Assembly: GCA_045804965.1 (NCBI GenBank)
Contig: JBJMMD010000025.1
Location: forward strand, 186,001-250,000
Length of the DNA: 64,000 nt
Source of the DNA: CAVTUU01 sp045804965
Lineage (GTDB): Bacteria; Chloroflexota; Chloroflexia; Thermomicrobiales; UBA6265
Direction: 5' to 3'
Below, in pieces: positions 34,069 to 43,086 of this stretch (positions are counted from its first letter, which is position 1; each line of letters opens with the position of its first letter). The position numbers and the translations under genes are program-made. The notes under the pieces are model-generated. The model saw only the letters and a program-made list of their open reading frames with translations, searched no databases and was not told the origin of the DNA.

Positions 34069-36012
34069 ATGATTGATCAAGAGCGGTCGTTCGTTGTTGG
34101 CATGGCGGGCCATGTCGACCACGGCAAATCCACCCTTGTCCGCGCCCTAACCGGGATCGATCCGGATCGATTAGCGGAAGAAAAAGAGCGGTCGATGACA
34201 ATCGATCTTGGTTTCGCTTGGTTGACGCTGCCCAGTGGACGCCAAGTCAGCATGATCGATGTCCCCGGACACGAGCGGTTTATCAAGAACATGTTGGCGG
34301 GTGTCGGCGGGATCGATGTCGCGCTGCTCGTGATTGCTGCCGACGAAGGGCCGATGCCCCAAACCGAAGAACACCTTGCCATCATCGACCTACTCCAGAT
34401 TCCGCTTGGTGTCGTCGCGCTGTCGAAGACCGATCTCGTCGACAAGGACTGGCTCGATCTCGTCGCCGAGGAGGTGCGCGACCGGCTGTCGGCGACGACC
34501 CTAGCGAATGCAAAAATCGTCGGAGTTTCGGCGGAAACCGGCGCCGGGCTCGACGAGCTCCGGCAGGCGCTTGACAAAACGCTGAGCTTGGCTTCCGCGT
34601 GGCCCGCGGGCCGGCGTCCTCGCCTTCCCATCGATCGTGTATTCACGGTCTCCGGTTTCGGCACAGTCGTTACTGGTACGCTGCTCGGCGGCGAGCTCGT
34701 GACCGGCCAGGATCTGCGCGTCTTTCCCAGCGACCGGGCCACGCGGGTGCGTGGACTTCAAACGCATGGCAAGAAGGTCGAGCGGGCGCGGCCGGGAAGC
34801 CGCGTGGCCGTCAATCTGGCGAGCCTCGCGGTCGAGGACGTGCATCGCGGCGATGTGCTCGCTTCACCTGGAGCACTGCGCCCCACCCATCGAGTGGATG
34901 TTCGCGTCCGCCTATTGCCATCCTCGCCGGTCACACTTGAACAAAACGACGAGGTCGATTTCTTCGTCGGTGCGGCCGAGGTTCCCGCCCGCGTCACCTT
35001 GCTTGACCGCGAGCGGATCGAACCGGGGGAGACCGCGTGGGTGCAAATGCGTTTTCGCTCGCATGTGGCGGTCTTGAATGGCGATCGGTTCATCATTCGG
35101 CGGCCGTCGCCGAGCATGACCATCGGCGGCGGTGAGATCGTCGACGCCAATCCGCCCCGGCACAAGCGATTTCGAACCGACGTCGTCGGCTCGCTGGAAA
35201 CGCTGGCCGCGGGCCACCCGGACGAAATTTTGTTACATACGCTCGAGGCGGGGCCGCGTGAGCTTCGTGCCCTGCGAGCAGAACACCCGGGCGGATTGAG
35301 CGAGGCGCAAATCGATGCGGCGATTCAAGAATTAATTGCGGAAGGCGAGGTACGTGCCCTAACCCGGGGCCGAGAGGACGGCTTGCGCCCCGGCGACTAT
35401 GTGGTTGCGACGACCGCATGGACGGCAATCTCGGCGAAAATGACCAGCGCACTCGCTGACTTTCACGCCGCGCAGCCGTTGCGCCGGGGGATACCCGCGG
35501 AGGAATTGCGCAGTCGCCTCAAGCTCGGCGGTCCGCAGCGGTTGTTCGACGACGTTCTGGCGAGGGCCGCATCTGAGGACACTATCGTCGACGAAGGGGC
35601 TACGATCCGCCTGCCCAGTTTTGCGATCGTGCTTGACTCGGAACGGCGCGGTTTGGCGGACCGATATTTGCGCGCGCTCGAAGCCGCGGCGTATTCGCCG
35701 CCGTCGCCCGCAGAATTTGGCATCGATCAGGAAACGCTCGGAGCGCTGATCGACCTCGGCGAAATCGTGAAAGTGGCGGAAGGCGTCGTGTTTGCCCCGT
35801 CGGCCTACGCCAAGATCGAAGGCGAGGTGCTTGCGGCGATCGACCGCGAAGGGAGCATTACGTTGGCCCAATTTCGCGATCACTTCGCGACGAGCCGAAA
35901 ATACGCGCAGGCAACATTGGAATATCTCGATCAACGGCGAATCACACGGCGGATCGGCGACGAACGGGTACGGTTTGCTGGAAGCGGGCGAGGAGATGGG
36001 ACGGGTGACTGA
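34069..36012 (+). CDS. selB: Selenocysteine-specific elongation factor SelB
   Basis: The 647-residue GTPase starts at ATG 34069. The GTP-binding domain shows GHVDHGKSTL (P-loop), a switch region with KERSMTIDLGFAWL, DVPGHERFIKNML (G3) and SKTDL (G4). Beta domains follow, and the C-terminal half has winged-helix domains (ELRALRAEHPGG, AQFRDHFATSRKYAQATLEYLD), the part that binds the SECIS RNA. It brings Sec-tRNA to recoded UGA codons. No selA, selD or tRNA-Sec gene is seen in the window. It overlaps the next gene by 8-17 bp. Confidence 0.93.
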   Translation: MIDQERSFVVGMAGHVDHGKSTLVRALTGIDPDRLAEEKERSMTIDLGFAWLTLPSGRQVSMIDVPGHERFIKNMLAGVGGIDVALLVIAADEGPMPQTEEHLAIIDLLQIPLGVVALSKTDLVDKDWLDLVAEEVRDRLSATTLANAKIVGVSAETGAGLDELRQALDKTLSLASAWPAGRRPRLPIDRVFTVSGFGTVVTGTLLGGELVTGQDLRVFPSDRATRVRGLQTHGKKVERARPGSRVAVNLASLAVEDVHRGDVLASPGALRPTHRVDVRVRLLPSSPVTLEQNDEVDFFVGAAEVPARVTLLDRERIEPGETAWVQMRFRSHVAVLNGDRFIIRRPSPSMTIGGGEIVDANPPRHKRFRTDVVGSLETLAAGHPDEILLHTLEAGPRELRALRAEHPGGLSEAQIDAAIQELIAEGEVRALTRGREDGLRPGDYVVATTAWTAISAKMTSALADFHAAQPLRRGIPAEELRSRLKLGGPQRLFDDVLARAASEDTIVDEGATIRLPSFAIVLDSERRGLADRYLRALEAAAYSPPSPAEFGIDQETLGALIDLGEIVKVAEGVVFAPSAYAKIEGEVLAAIDREGSITLAQFRDHFATSRKYAQATLEYLDQRRITRRIGDERVRFAGSGRGDGTGD

Positions 36013-36829
36013 TCTGCAAACATCGATCGAGGAGGTCGTTCGACCGTCAGGCCACATCTTTATCTCGCCGCACTACGACGACATCGCCTTGTCGTGCGGA
36101 GGCACCGCCGCACTTTTGGCGATGCATGGCCGCGAGCCCCTGGTGGTTTTGCTGTTTGGCTCTGAGCCCGATCCGAGTCAGCCATTGTCAGCCTTCGCCC
36201 AAGATCTCCATCGTCAGTGGGGCATGGCGGCACACGAGGTCATCGCCGGCCGGCGGCAAGAAGAGGCAGCCGCCTCGGCAGTCCTCAAGACACATGATGT
36301 CTTCGCGCCCTTCCAAGACGCGATTTATCGAGGCACGCAATACACAGGCAATGAGCTGCTCTTTGGCGCACCGGGCGCAGACGATGCGGCGTTGCCGGAC
36401 GCAATCATCGATTGGCTGAATCTGCCGGGAGCGCCTGACGACAGCAGCAGAATCTACGCGCCACTCGCGGTCGGAAATCATGTCGACCACGAAATCGCGT
36501 TCCGCGCCGGCATCGAACTCGCAAACCGAGGTTGGCCGGTCTGGTTCTTCGAGGACTTGCCATACGGTCTGCGAAAAGGCGCGGTGGATCAGCGACTGCG
36601 ATCCTCGGGCGATGCGCTGTCAGTCGGCGCGGTTGTCGATATCAGCGAACAATGGGAAACAAAAATCGAGGCAATTATGGCCTACCCGTCGCAGTTGGCC
36701 GTCATTTTTGAATACGTTGAATGTGGCCATTCAAGAGATGAGATCGACAACACTTTGAGCACGTACGCGCGCGAAGTGAGCGGAGGCGAATTTCTCGCGG
36801 AAAGGTTCTGGAAACTCGATGAACAGTGA
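36005..36829 (+). CDS. PIG-L-family deacetylase
   Basis: Starting at GTG 36005 (AGGAG 9 bp upstream; an ATG at 35996 is possible) the product is 274 residues. PHYDDIALSCGG is the zinc-binding motif of the LmbE/PIG-L family, with H and D as ligands and the following D as catalytic base; NHVDHEI supplies the last His. These zinc enzymes remove acetyl groups from N-acetylglucosamine-type sugars or mycothiol-like compounds. Overlap with selB suggests co-transcription, but no functional link is known. Confidence 0.88.
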   Translation: MTDLQTSIEEVVRPSGHIFISPHYDDIALSCGGTAALLAMHGREPLVVLLFGSEPDPSQPLSAFAQDLHRQWGMAAHEVIAGRRQEEAAASAVLKTHDVFAPFQDAIYRGTQYTGNELLFGAPGADDAALPDAIIDWLNLPGAPDDSSRIYAPLAVGNHVDHEIAFRAGIELANRGWPVWFFEDLPYGLRKGAVDQRLRSSGDALSVGAVVDISEQWETKIEAIMAYPSQLAVIFEYVECGHSRDEIDNTLSTYAREVSGGEFLAERFWKLDEQ

Positions 36830-37159
36830 TTCAATGTTTGACATAACAACGAGTCTGTACGTGCTCTTGCCTTGAAGATGGCACGGTCCCTGCGTAGTTG
36901 GTTCTACGGAGGAGTTGGTGCAGAGTTACCGCTTGCGCCGCGCTCGTCGTTCATCTCCTGAGAAGCGTACGTCCACAATCTTGTTCGTCCCGGTGTGCCA
37001 TTTCTGACCGCCGCCTTCTCCAGGTGGACATACGCCTCTCGAGAACGTTTCAGGCTTTTGAGGGCACCTCATTGGCCTCCAAAAGGCACTTTTGTCGCAG
37101 TGAACGACGGTGATGGGGCCGATTGTGTCAGGGCGAAGCCGCTCTGAAAGGAGGAGCGC
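36830..37159. other. Intergenic stretch before the micropeptide
   Basis: No convincing gene is seen. A GTG near 36,916 with GGAGGAG upstream opens a 29-residue Arg-rich frame that could be chance. A TTGACA at 36,838-36,843 lacks a good -10. Confidence 0.3.
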
Positions 37160-37225
37160 ATGTATATCGGTGGCGGAGTGCTCGCTTTAATCTTGATCAT
37201 CCTGCTGCTCGTCATCCTGTTCTAA
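37160..37225 (+). CDS. 21-residue membrane micropeptide
   Basis: The peptide MYIGGGVLALILIILLLVILF is almost only a membrane helix. It has a near-perfect ribosome site (AAAGGAGGAG) 4-6 bp before the ATG and a terminator 27 bp after the stop, so it is a complete expression unit. Short hydrophobic peptides with MYIGGG-type starts are seen in several bacterial groups; their function is unknown to me. Confidence 0.7.
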   Translation: MYIGGGVLALILIILLLVILF

Positions 37226-37251
37226 ATCGATTGATCAGCAGGGAAAAACAA

Positions 37252-37281
37252 GCGTGCGCCGCCATCGCGGCGCCCGCTTTT
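37252..37281 (+). terminator. Terminator of the micropeptide gene
   Basis: GCGTGCGCCGC pairs with GCGGCGCCCGC (one mismatch) over a CATC loop, followed by TTTT. It lies between the micropeptide and the convergent DUF1989 gene. Confidence 0.7.
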
Positions 37282-37297
37282 CACGTGTTGAAATCGA

Positions 37298-37915
37298 CTA
37301 TTTGAAAATTCGAACCAGGATATCAGTGGGATTGTGGCCGTTGACTGCGTTCTGGTCTTGCGGACAGGCGGTGATCGCAACAATGGCGTCCATTAACGCC
37401 TCGAGGAGCACATAATCACTTCGCTCCGCGAGCGACTCGCGGATTTCGAGTACGCCTCGCTGCCCGATTGCGACATTCATAAACCAATTCACCGGATCAG
37501 GAATCTGATCGTAGTCGATACCGCGTCCGTTGAGCGCTTCCGTGAGCGCTTCGCGACAATTCGCGTGGCCTTCGAGCCCATAGTCGTCCGCGTATCGACG
37601 CGGATCGCAGGCGGCGAAGAGGATGTCATGACGGCCGACCCGATCCTCGACCAGTTCGAACATCGGATTCCGACGGTTTGAATAGAGCTTCATGCCTTGC
37701 TGCAGCATGATGGTGTTGTTCATCGATCGTGTCACGGCGGTCGAAAGATGCTCAGCGGTATCCTCGGCGTTGAACGCAACGAAATCAGATACTTGCTTAC
37801 CGTCGACGGTCGCGATCTGAAGATAGTGACCGGTCCTCACTTCCGCCGCGAACCCCTGTCCAGGGCGAAGTTGTTGGGCTTTGATGGCAATCCGGCCGGC
37901 CAAGAGCTGACTCAC
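37298..37915 (-). CDS. DUF1989 (urea carboxylase-associated) protein
   Basis: The 205-residue protein shows the DUF1989 pattern: RPGQGFAAEVRTGHYLQIATVDGKQVSDFVAFNAED near the start, FAACDPRRYADDYG with the conserved Cys, and HANCREALTEALNGRG with the second Cys/His set. PDPVNWFMNV completes it. In other genomes the family accompanies urea carboxylase/guanidine degradation genes, but none is adjacent here, so the role is open. It is convergent with the micropeptide gene. Confidence 0.85.
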   Translation of the reverse strand: MSQLLAGRIAIKAQQLRPGQGFAAEVRTGHYLQIATVDGKQVSDFVAFNAEDTAEHLSTAVTRSMNNTIMLQQGMKLYSNRRNPMFELVEDRVGRHDILFAACDPRRYADDYGLEGHANCREALTEALNGRGIDYDQIPDPVNWFMNVAIGQRGVLEIRESLAERSDYVLLEALMDAIVAITACPQDQNAVNGHNPTDILVRIFK

Positions 37916-38084
37916 GCGGTTCTCCCCTCAAGTCGTCGATGGCATTCGTGATCCCATTGTCGCAGGCCAGAAGCGTCTTCTTCAATGGTCGTCTCCTCAC
38001 GAATCGGGGACCTCAACACTCACAATTCGCCGTTCGGCTTCGGGTAGGATGCGGACACGAGCGGCGTCTAGGTAGGGCTGGACG

Positions 38085-39284
38085 GTGAGTGAAGCAGCCG
38101 TGAATGATGAATCGATACAGTTATCCGAGTATCCACCCAGTGGTGGTCCGGGTGAGGTCGGGCGGCTCGCCTTCAAGCTCGGTTGCACCGCGTTTGGCGG
38201 TCCGGCGGCGCACATCGCGATGCTTCGGCGGGAAGTCGTCGAGGAGCGAAAGTGGATCGACGAAGAGTTGTTCACCGCGTTTCTTGGCTTGACCAACCTC
38301 ATTCCCGGTCCCAACTCGACCGAACTGATCCTGCTCACGGGTCGAACGCGCGCTGGATTCCGGGGATTCCTTGCCGCGGCCGTTGGCTTCATCACCCCCG
38401 CGGTGCTCATCACCTACTTTTTTGCCGTGCTCTATGTCCGATACGGCACGAGGGCCGGCATGGCGTGGATGCTTTACGGTGTAAAACCGGTGATTATCGT
38501 CATTGTCGTCCACGCTCTCTGGGGAATGGCGAAGTTCCAGCTCATGGGTCTCATTCCCCTCGTGATTGCGGGCGGAGCGATGATTGGCTACCTCGCCAGC
38601 GTCAACGAACTCGTGCTGCTTGCGATCGCGGGCGGCGCTGCGGTCGTCGTTCGGCTTGGGAAGCGGCGCGCGGATGCGATGAAACGGACGACCATCTCGC
38701 TTTTCGCGTTCAAGACCGGCGTACTCAGTCTTAGCGCTATTGCGTCAGACGGGGTTTCGTACGGCAGTTGGCGCTTGTTTTGGTCGTTTCTCAAGATTGG
38801 CGCGGTGCTCTACGGGTCAGGTTACGTGTTGATCGCGTTTCTCCGCAGCGAGTTCGTGGTCAAGCTCGGCTGGATCAGTGAACAGCAACTACTGGATGCG
38901 GTCGCCTTTGGCCAGATCACGCCGGGTCCGGTCTTTTCAACCGCGACGTTTGTCGGGTATCTCGCGGGCGGTACAACTGGCGCGCTTTTCGCCACGGTGG
39001 GAATTTTTCTTCCCTCGTTCATCTTTGTGCTCGCGGCGAGCCGCTTGCTCAGGTTGTTCACTAGGCACGAGTGGCTGATGATCGCCCTCGGCGGAGTCAT
39101 TGCCGCCTCCCTAGGACTGATGGCTGGCGTCATGATCGAGCTCGGCGAAGACGCACTCGTCGACTTCCAAACGGTGGTCATCGCCGTGTTCGCGGCGTTC
39201 CTGCTTTTCAGGTGGAAGATGAGCTCAACGCGGCTCCTCTTCCTCGGCGCGGTCGCCGGTTTGTTCTTCAACGTCATTGCATGA
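38085..39284 (+). CDS. Chromate transporter (ChrA family)
   Basis: This 399-residue membrane protein has two homologous halves of about six helices each. The first half has the family signature FGGPAAHIAMLRREVV and LIPGPNSTEL. The second half has the matching LYGSGYVLIAFL and FGQITPGPVFSTATFVGYLAGG. Members export chromate or take part in sulfate-like anion transport; with no resistance genes nearby, the natural substrate is unclear. A GTG start is used; an alternative GTG lies 15 bp downstream. Confidence 0.9.
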   Translation: MSEAAVNDESIQLSEYPPSGGPGEVGRLAFKLGCTAFGGPAAHIAMLRREVVEERKWIDEELFTAFLGLTNLIPGPNSTELILLTGRTRAGFRGFLAAAVGFITPAVLITYFFAVLYVRYGTRAGMAWMLYGVKPVIIVIVVHALWGMAKFQLMGLIPLVIAGGAMIGYLASVNELVLLAIAGGAAVVVRLGKRRADAMKRTTISLFAFKTGVLSLSAIASDGVSYGSWRLFWSFLKIGAVLYGSGYVLIAFLRSEFVVKLGWISEQQLLDAVAFGQITPGPVFSTATFVGYLAGGTTGALFATVGIFLPSFIFVLAASRLLRLFTRHEWLMIALGGVIAASLGLMAGVMIELGEDALVDFQTVVIAVFAAFLLFRWKMSSTRLLFLGAVAGLFFNVIA

Positions 39285-39467
39285 ATGCTACGTTCGTAGG
39301 CGATCTCTTCCTCTGAATCGGGACTATCAGGTCAGCCCTCGCCGCGTGTCTGGCGGATACGATGTTGGCACCGATGGCGGCCGCCCGGATGACGCCTGCC
39401 AAACGCGTCCGAGCAGCCGCATGGATTGGCGATCTCTTCCTGCGCTCGGACGAGGAGTGTACCGCGC

Positions 39468-40844
39468 ATGACCTCAGACTCGAATACCTCAGCCAAGACG
39501 GGATCGCGCGTCGTGGGGCATCGCATTGCGGCGATGCTCGCCATCGTCGCGCTCTTCGCGGCGCTCTTTGGATCAGTTGGCTACGCCGCGAGCTCAAAGA
39601 AAACGATCACGCTCGGGGAGAGTCTCAGCGACGCGCAAAAGCAAGAGTTGCTTGACTACTTCGGGGCAAAGTCGAGTGACAAAGTCATAAAGGTAACGGC
39701 CGCGGATACTGAGAAGGCGATGAAGGGCATCATCGAAACCGCGTTCTCGGGCGCGTATTCGTCTACAGCCTTGACATGCCGAGATCTCGGTGATGGTCTC
39801 GATGTCAGCACGAGAAATATTTATGTCGTTACGCCGAGCATGTTCGCGATGGCCTTGGTCACGGCCGGCATCGGCGATGCGAAGTTGGTGGTGGCGGCGC
39901 CCAACGATGCCCAGGCTCAAGGCATGACCGCGCTGACCGGCGTGTTCAAGACGTGGGCTATTGCGCCATGCGACAGCGGTCAAACCAGTTCTGCCCGCCA
40001 GCATCTCGCACTCGAAGAACTCGCATTGACAGCGGACATCGGCAGTGCATTGATCAACGTTGGCGTGCCTAATGGTGTCCAGTTGGCGAGCAACGTGGTG
40101 CTCGAATCGCAAAAGACGATCGTGATCGAACACCTGGCGAAGTCAAACGACATATCCGACGCAATTCAAACGCAAGAAACGGCCTTCGGCATCACAATCC
40201 CGGCCGATCAGCGCTCAAAGCTCGTTGATCTCTTTGCGCGGCTCGCTAAGCAGAAGATCGACTGGTCGACCTTCTCTGCCGGCTGGACGATCGAGTACAA
40301 CGCGGACAACACGCAGATCAAGATGCGCGGTGATGGGATCGCAATCCGCAACGCGCGGCTCACAGCCACGGCCCAGGCCGCGCGCGAGATGACCGCGAGG
40401 GCCGAGAACGCGATGACGGCAACTGCCCAGGCGAAAGCGGCATTGACCGCCACCGCCCGCGCGCGGCGAGGCGAACCGACGCCAACGCCGCTGCCGTCAA
40501 CTGTCAGCGGCACCGTCACGAACATCGGCGGGGGCAAGATCACGATCGATGGAGGGTCGGGGGAACCAACCTCCTACAAGATTAAGGCGGACGCGAAGAT
40601 TCTGCGCGGAGATTCGGCAATTGGCCTCGGCGATGTGGCTAAAGGCGACAAGGTCACGGCGACGATCGACGGCGGAACGCAGATCGTTTCAATGTCGGTG
40701 AATGTGCCGTCGCCTGGCATGGCCGACAAGTTTGCGAAGTTCCTGCTGTTTATTCCTGTTCTCGCGATGATCCCGGTCGGCATCGTGCTCATGAGTAAAC
40801 GGCCGGCGCGCGAGCCGTTCATTGTGAAACGGGTAACGGCTTAA
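39468..40844 (+). CDS. DUF1002 protein with DUF5666-like domain and C-terminal anchor
   Basis: The ATG at 39468 has GAGGAG 10 bp upstream; the product is 458 residues. It starts with a signal anchor (AAMLAIVALFAALFGSVGYAA). The DUF1002 domain follows, with LGESLSDAQKQELLDYFG and GAYSSTALTCRDLGDGLDV. A linker rich in 'TATA' repeats (LTATAQAAREMTARAENA) comes next. Then a beta-rich segment SGTVTNIGGGKITIDGGSGE resembles DUF5666, and a final membrane helix FLLFIPVLAMIPVGIVLM. It is thus exposed outside the cell and anchored at both ends. B. subtilis YpuA is the best-known relative; its function is unknown. Confidence 0.82.
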   Translation: MTSDSNTSAKTGSRVVGHRIAAMLAIVALFAALFGSVGYAASSKKTITLGESLSDAQKQELLDYFGAKSSDKVIKVTAADTEKAMKGIIETAFSGAYSSTALTCRDLGDGLDVSTRNIYVVTPSMFAMALVTAGIGDAKLVVAAPNDAQAQGMTALTGVFKTWAIAPCDSGQTSSARQHLALEELALTADIGSALINVGVPNGVQLASNVVLESQKTIVIEHLAKSNDISDAIQTQETAFGITIPADQRSKLVDLFARLAKQKIDWSTFSAGWTIEYNADNTQIKMRGDGIAIRNARLTATAQAAREMTARAENAMTATAQAKAALTATARARRGEPTPTPLPSTVSGTVTNIGGGKITIDGGSGEPTSYKIKADAKILRGDSAIGLGDVAKGDKVTATIDGGTQIVSMSVNVPSPGMADKFAKFLLFIPVLAMIPVGIVLMSKRPAREPFIVKRVTA

Positions 40845-40895
40845 CAACGAGAGAGCGGACGAGACTATTGATTCACGGAAGGGCGCTAAGAAACG

Positions 40896-41441
40896 ATGCA
40901 GACCCAGACCATGCCCGGAACCGGCAATCTGAAGGCCCAGACGAAAGCGCAGAAGCGGAAACGATCAGCTGCGGTCGATGAGACGCAAAGCATTCCGGCA
41001 GAACTCCTGCTCCAACGCGATCCGAGCGTCCGCTACGAGCGCGGCGGCGCAATCTATGCGACCGACGGCAAGGTTGGCACACTGAAGCAGGTCGTTGTCG
41101 ACGAATCATCGTGCGAAGTCGTCGATCTCGTCGTCGCGGTTGATGGCGGCGGTAAATACATCGTCCTCTCGCCCGATTTTGTCGATAAGTCAGCCGGCAG
41201 CGCTCTGTTCTTGACTGTCAATCGAGCCCAGTTTGTCGAGCGCAGCAGCTCGGCAACTCCGTACGTGAAGTCGCAGTTCGCGGGAGTTGAGCTGAAGGGA
41301 CTGCTTGGCCGCCGGACCGATCATGCGTTTCCACGCCCAAAGCGGACCGTCAACAACGCGGGCAAAGAGTTCATTGAAACGCCGACGGTTTCGCCGCTTG
41401 ACCGCCTTCAGCGGCCGTCCGCGACGGAACCCGCCCCCTAG
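40896..41441 (+). CDS. PRC-barrel-like protein
   Basis: This 181-residue protein has a basic N-terminus (AQTKAQKRKRSAAV) and a beta-barrel domain with GAIYATDGKVGTLKQVVVDESSCEVVDLVVAVDGG, the PRC-barrel pattern of a strand, DGKVG turn and second strand. The C-terminal 60 residues look flexible. PRC-barrel proteins act in RNA processing, photosynthesis or stress; the role here is unknown. It lies 51 bp after the DUF1002 gene and may be co-transcribed. Confidence 0.78.
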   Translation: MQTQTMPGTGNLKAQTKAQKRKRSAAVDETQSIPAELLLQRDPSVRYERGGAIYATDGKVGTLKQVVVDESSCEVVDLVVAVDGGGKYIVLSPDFVDKSAGSALFLTVNRAQFVERSSSATPYVKSQFAGVELKGLLGRRTDHAFPRPKRTVNNAGKEFIETPTVSPLDRLQRPSATEPAP

Positions 41442-41832
41442 CGGAGAGGCGGCGAGGTCCCGGGAAACCGGGCCGCGATCTCGGCGAGTGGTTGCGATAC
41501 CGGATAAGGGTGCAAAGGCGAAGCTAGTTGTCGCCGTTTGCGATTCGTCACAGCTATCGATTCATCTCGAGCGGTGACCGCCTGCTGAGGCTGCTCTGCG
41601 ACGCTGCATACATTCCTTAGATCGAAGTTAATGATGCGGCGATCGTGGAGCACCGTCGCCGCAAACCCTGCCCCGTCGGTCCGGCGTTGATCGACGTAGC
41701 GCATTAGGTGGAATCCGGTCAATCCATTCGGCAATTTGGTCTCCTGCGTTGGACGAGGTGTGCAATACTTGGACTCTACTCAGTGCGTATCTTGCGGTAC
41801 GGCACCTATGTGCGACGACTGCGGAGGATAGG
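41442..41832. other. Intergenic stretch, no clear gene
   Basis: No convincing gene or terminator is seen in these 391 bases. The stretch probably carries the promoter of the zinc-ribbon gene. Confidence 0.3.
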
Positions 41833-42903
41833 ATGGATCGCTGCCCAAACTGTGGCGCGACAGTACGAGCTGGCGCCAAATTTTGTACGACCTGTGGAAT
41901 GCGGCTGCCGGAATCTGCAGCGGCTGCCTCAACTCCTGAAACGGCTTCGCGTTCGCCGTTCGACTCGACGTCGACGGTCGCCTCAAGATGGCCGTCTCGC
42001 TCGATCTATGGCACAACGGAACTGCCTCCATCCGAGACATCGGCAACGGCGGAAAATGGCGCCGTGGCGGACGCACCTAACGGACCGGCGGATCAGGACG
42101 CGACCGATGCTGCAAGCGAACCAACCACGACCTCGACGTGGGGAGGTTGGACTGCACCAAGCGATACGAACGCCCAGGCCGTCGACGATGTCGTGAATGC
42201 GCCAACGAGCTGGGGAAACGACACAGCCACGACAGCGGAGCCCGAAGTAAGCACAGGGGCCGACGCTACAGAATCGGAAAGCAGCGAATGGGGAACGCGC
42301 ACTGGCGAAACTGATTTCCTCAGTCTCCCCGAGCAGCCCGATCCGGCCGCCTGGGCATCGATCGAGAGCGAGCTCAAAGGCGAAGCGGGCACGGTGGCCG
42401 GAGACCAGGCGCCATCCGCGGAAGCGGCGCCAATCGCCGAAGAGCAAGCGACCGCGGAAGCAGTGACACCTCAGCAGGAAGCAGGTGCCGCGCCGGACGG
42501 GGCCGATGTCGTCGTCGACGAGACAGCCACGGAAGTCGTCGCCGAGCCTGAAGCGGGAACTGCCCTGGCAGAGCTCGCGCCTTCAACGATGCCGGTCGAT
42601 CGCGCGAATGAGCTGCTCGACGAGCTTCGTGGCGTCATCGCCGGTCTCTCGGCGTCGCCGGCGCCGGTCGAGGCGCCTCCCGTCGCGACACGTTCGTATG
42701 ATGACGTGAAACCGAGCGCGGAAGAAATCGCTCGCTTCACCGAACTGCGGACCGCGGTCGAGACCGCGAGCGCAAAACCGCGCGACATTGACTCCATGCT
42801 TGATATCAGCGGTCGACTCGACGCGATCAAAGAACTACACGATGCGTTCAACCGCTTGAACGACGCAGTTTTCAACACCGACGAAGCCGGTACAGACGAG
42901 TAG
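41833..42903 (+). CDS. Zinc-ribbon protein with long acidic linker
   Basis: From the ATG at 41833 the product is 356 residues. MDRCPNCGATVRAGAKFCTTCGMRLPE is a classic zinc ribbon (C4, C7, C18, C21). About 220 residues of Ala/Glu/Thr-rich disordered sequence follow. The last ~90 residues are helical: DRANELLDELRGVIAGL and DIDSMLDISGRLDAIKELHDAFNRL. The layout resembles proteins that use the ribbon as an adapter and the helix for binding a partner. It has its own terminator (42932-42968). Function unknown. Confidence 0.75.
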   Translation: MDRCPNCGATVRAGAKFCTTCGMRLPESAAAASTPETASRSPFDSTSTVASRWPSRSIYGTTELPPSETSATAENGAVADAPNGPADQDATDAASEPTTTSTWGGWTAPSDTNAQAVDDVVNAPTSWGNDTATTAEPEVSTGADATESESSEWGTRTGETDFLSLPEQPDPAAWASIESELKGEAGTVAGDQAPSAEAAPIAEEQATAEAVTPQQEAGAAPDGADVVVDETATEVVAEPEAGTALAELAPSTMPVDRANELLDELRGVIAGLSASPAPVEAPPVATRSYDDVKPSAEEIARFTELRTAVETASAKPRDIDSMLDISGRLDAIKELHDAFNRLNDAVFNTDEAGTDE

Positions 42904-42931
42904 TCATTCCAGCCGTTCAACCTGATCTGTT

Positions 42932-42968
42932 TCAGACGCCGCTCTTCTGCGCGGCGTCTGATCATTTT
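42932..42968 (+). terminator. Rho-independent terminator
   Basis: TCAGACGCCGC (42932-42942) and GCGGCGTCTGA (42951-42961) form an 11-bp stem followed by TCATTTT. It ends the zinc-ribbon transcript. Confidence 0.75.
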
Positions 42969-43086
42969 GTCCTGGCTATTTGTGACGTTTGGATGATGGC
43001 TCTGGCCCCGGCGACTGTCGATGCTGAAACCAACATCTGAGACATGAGGGCCGTTGAGCAGCGCCCAGAGTGGAAACGAGGGGTCC

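Noticed and set aside
36878..36990. tRNA-Sec candidate starting near GAAGATGG downstream of selB
   Set aside because: No anticodon stem with TCA and no long acceptor/T-arm pairing could be drawn.
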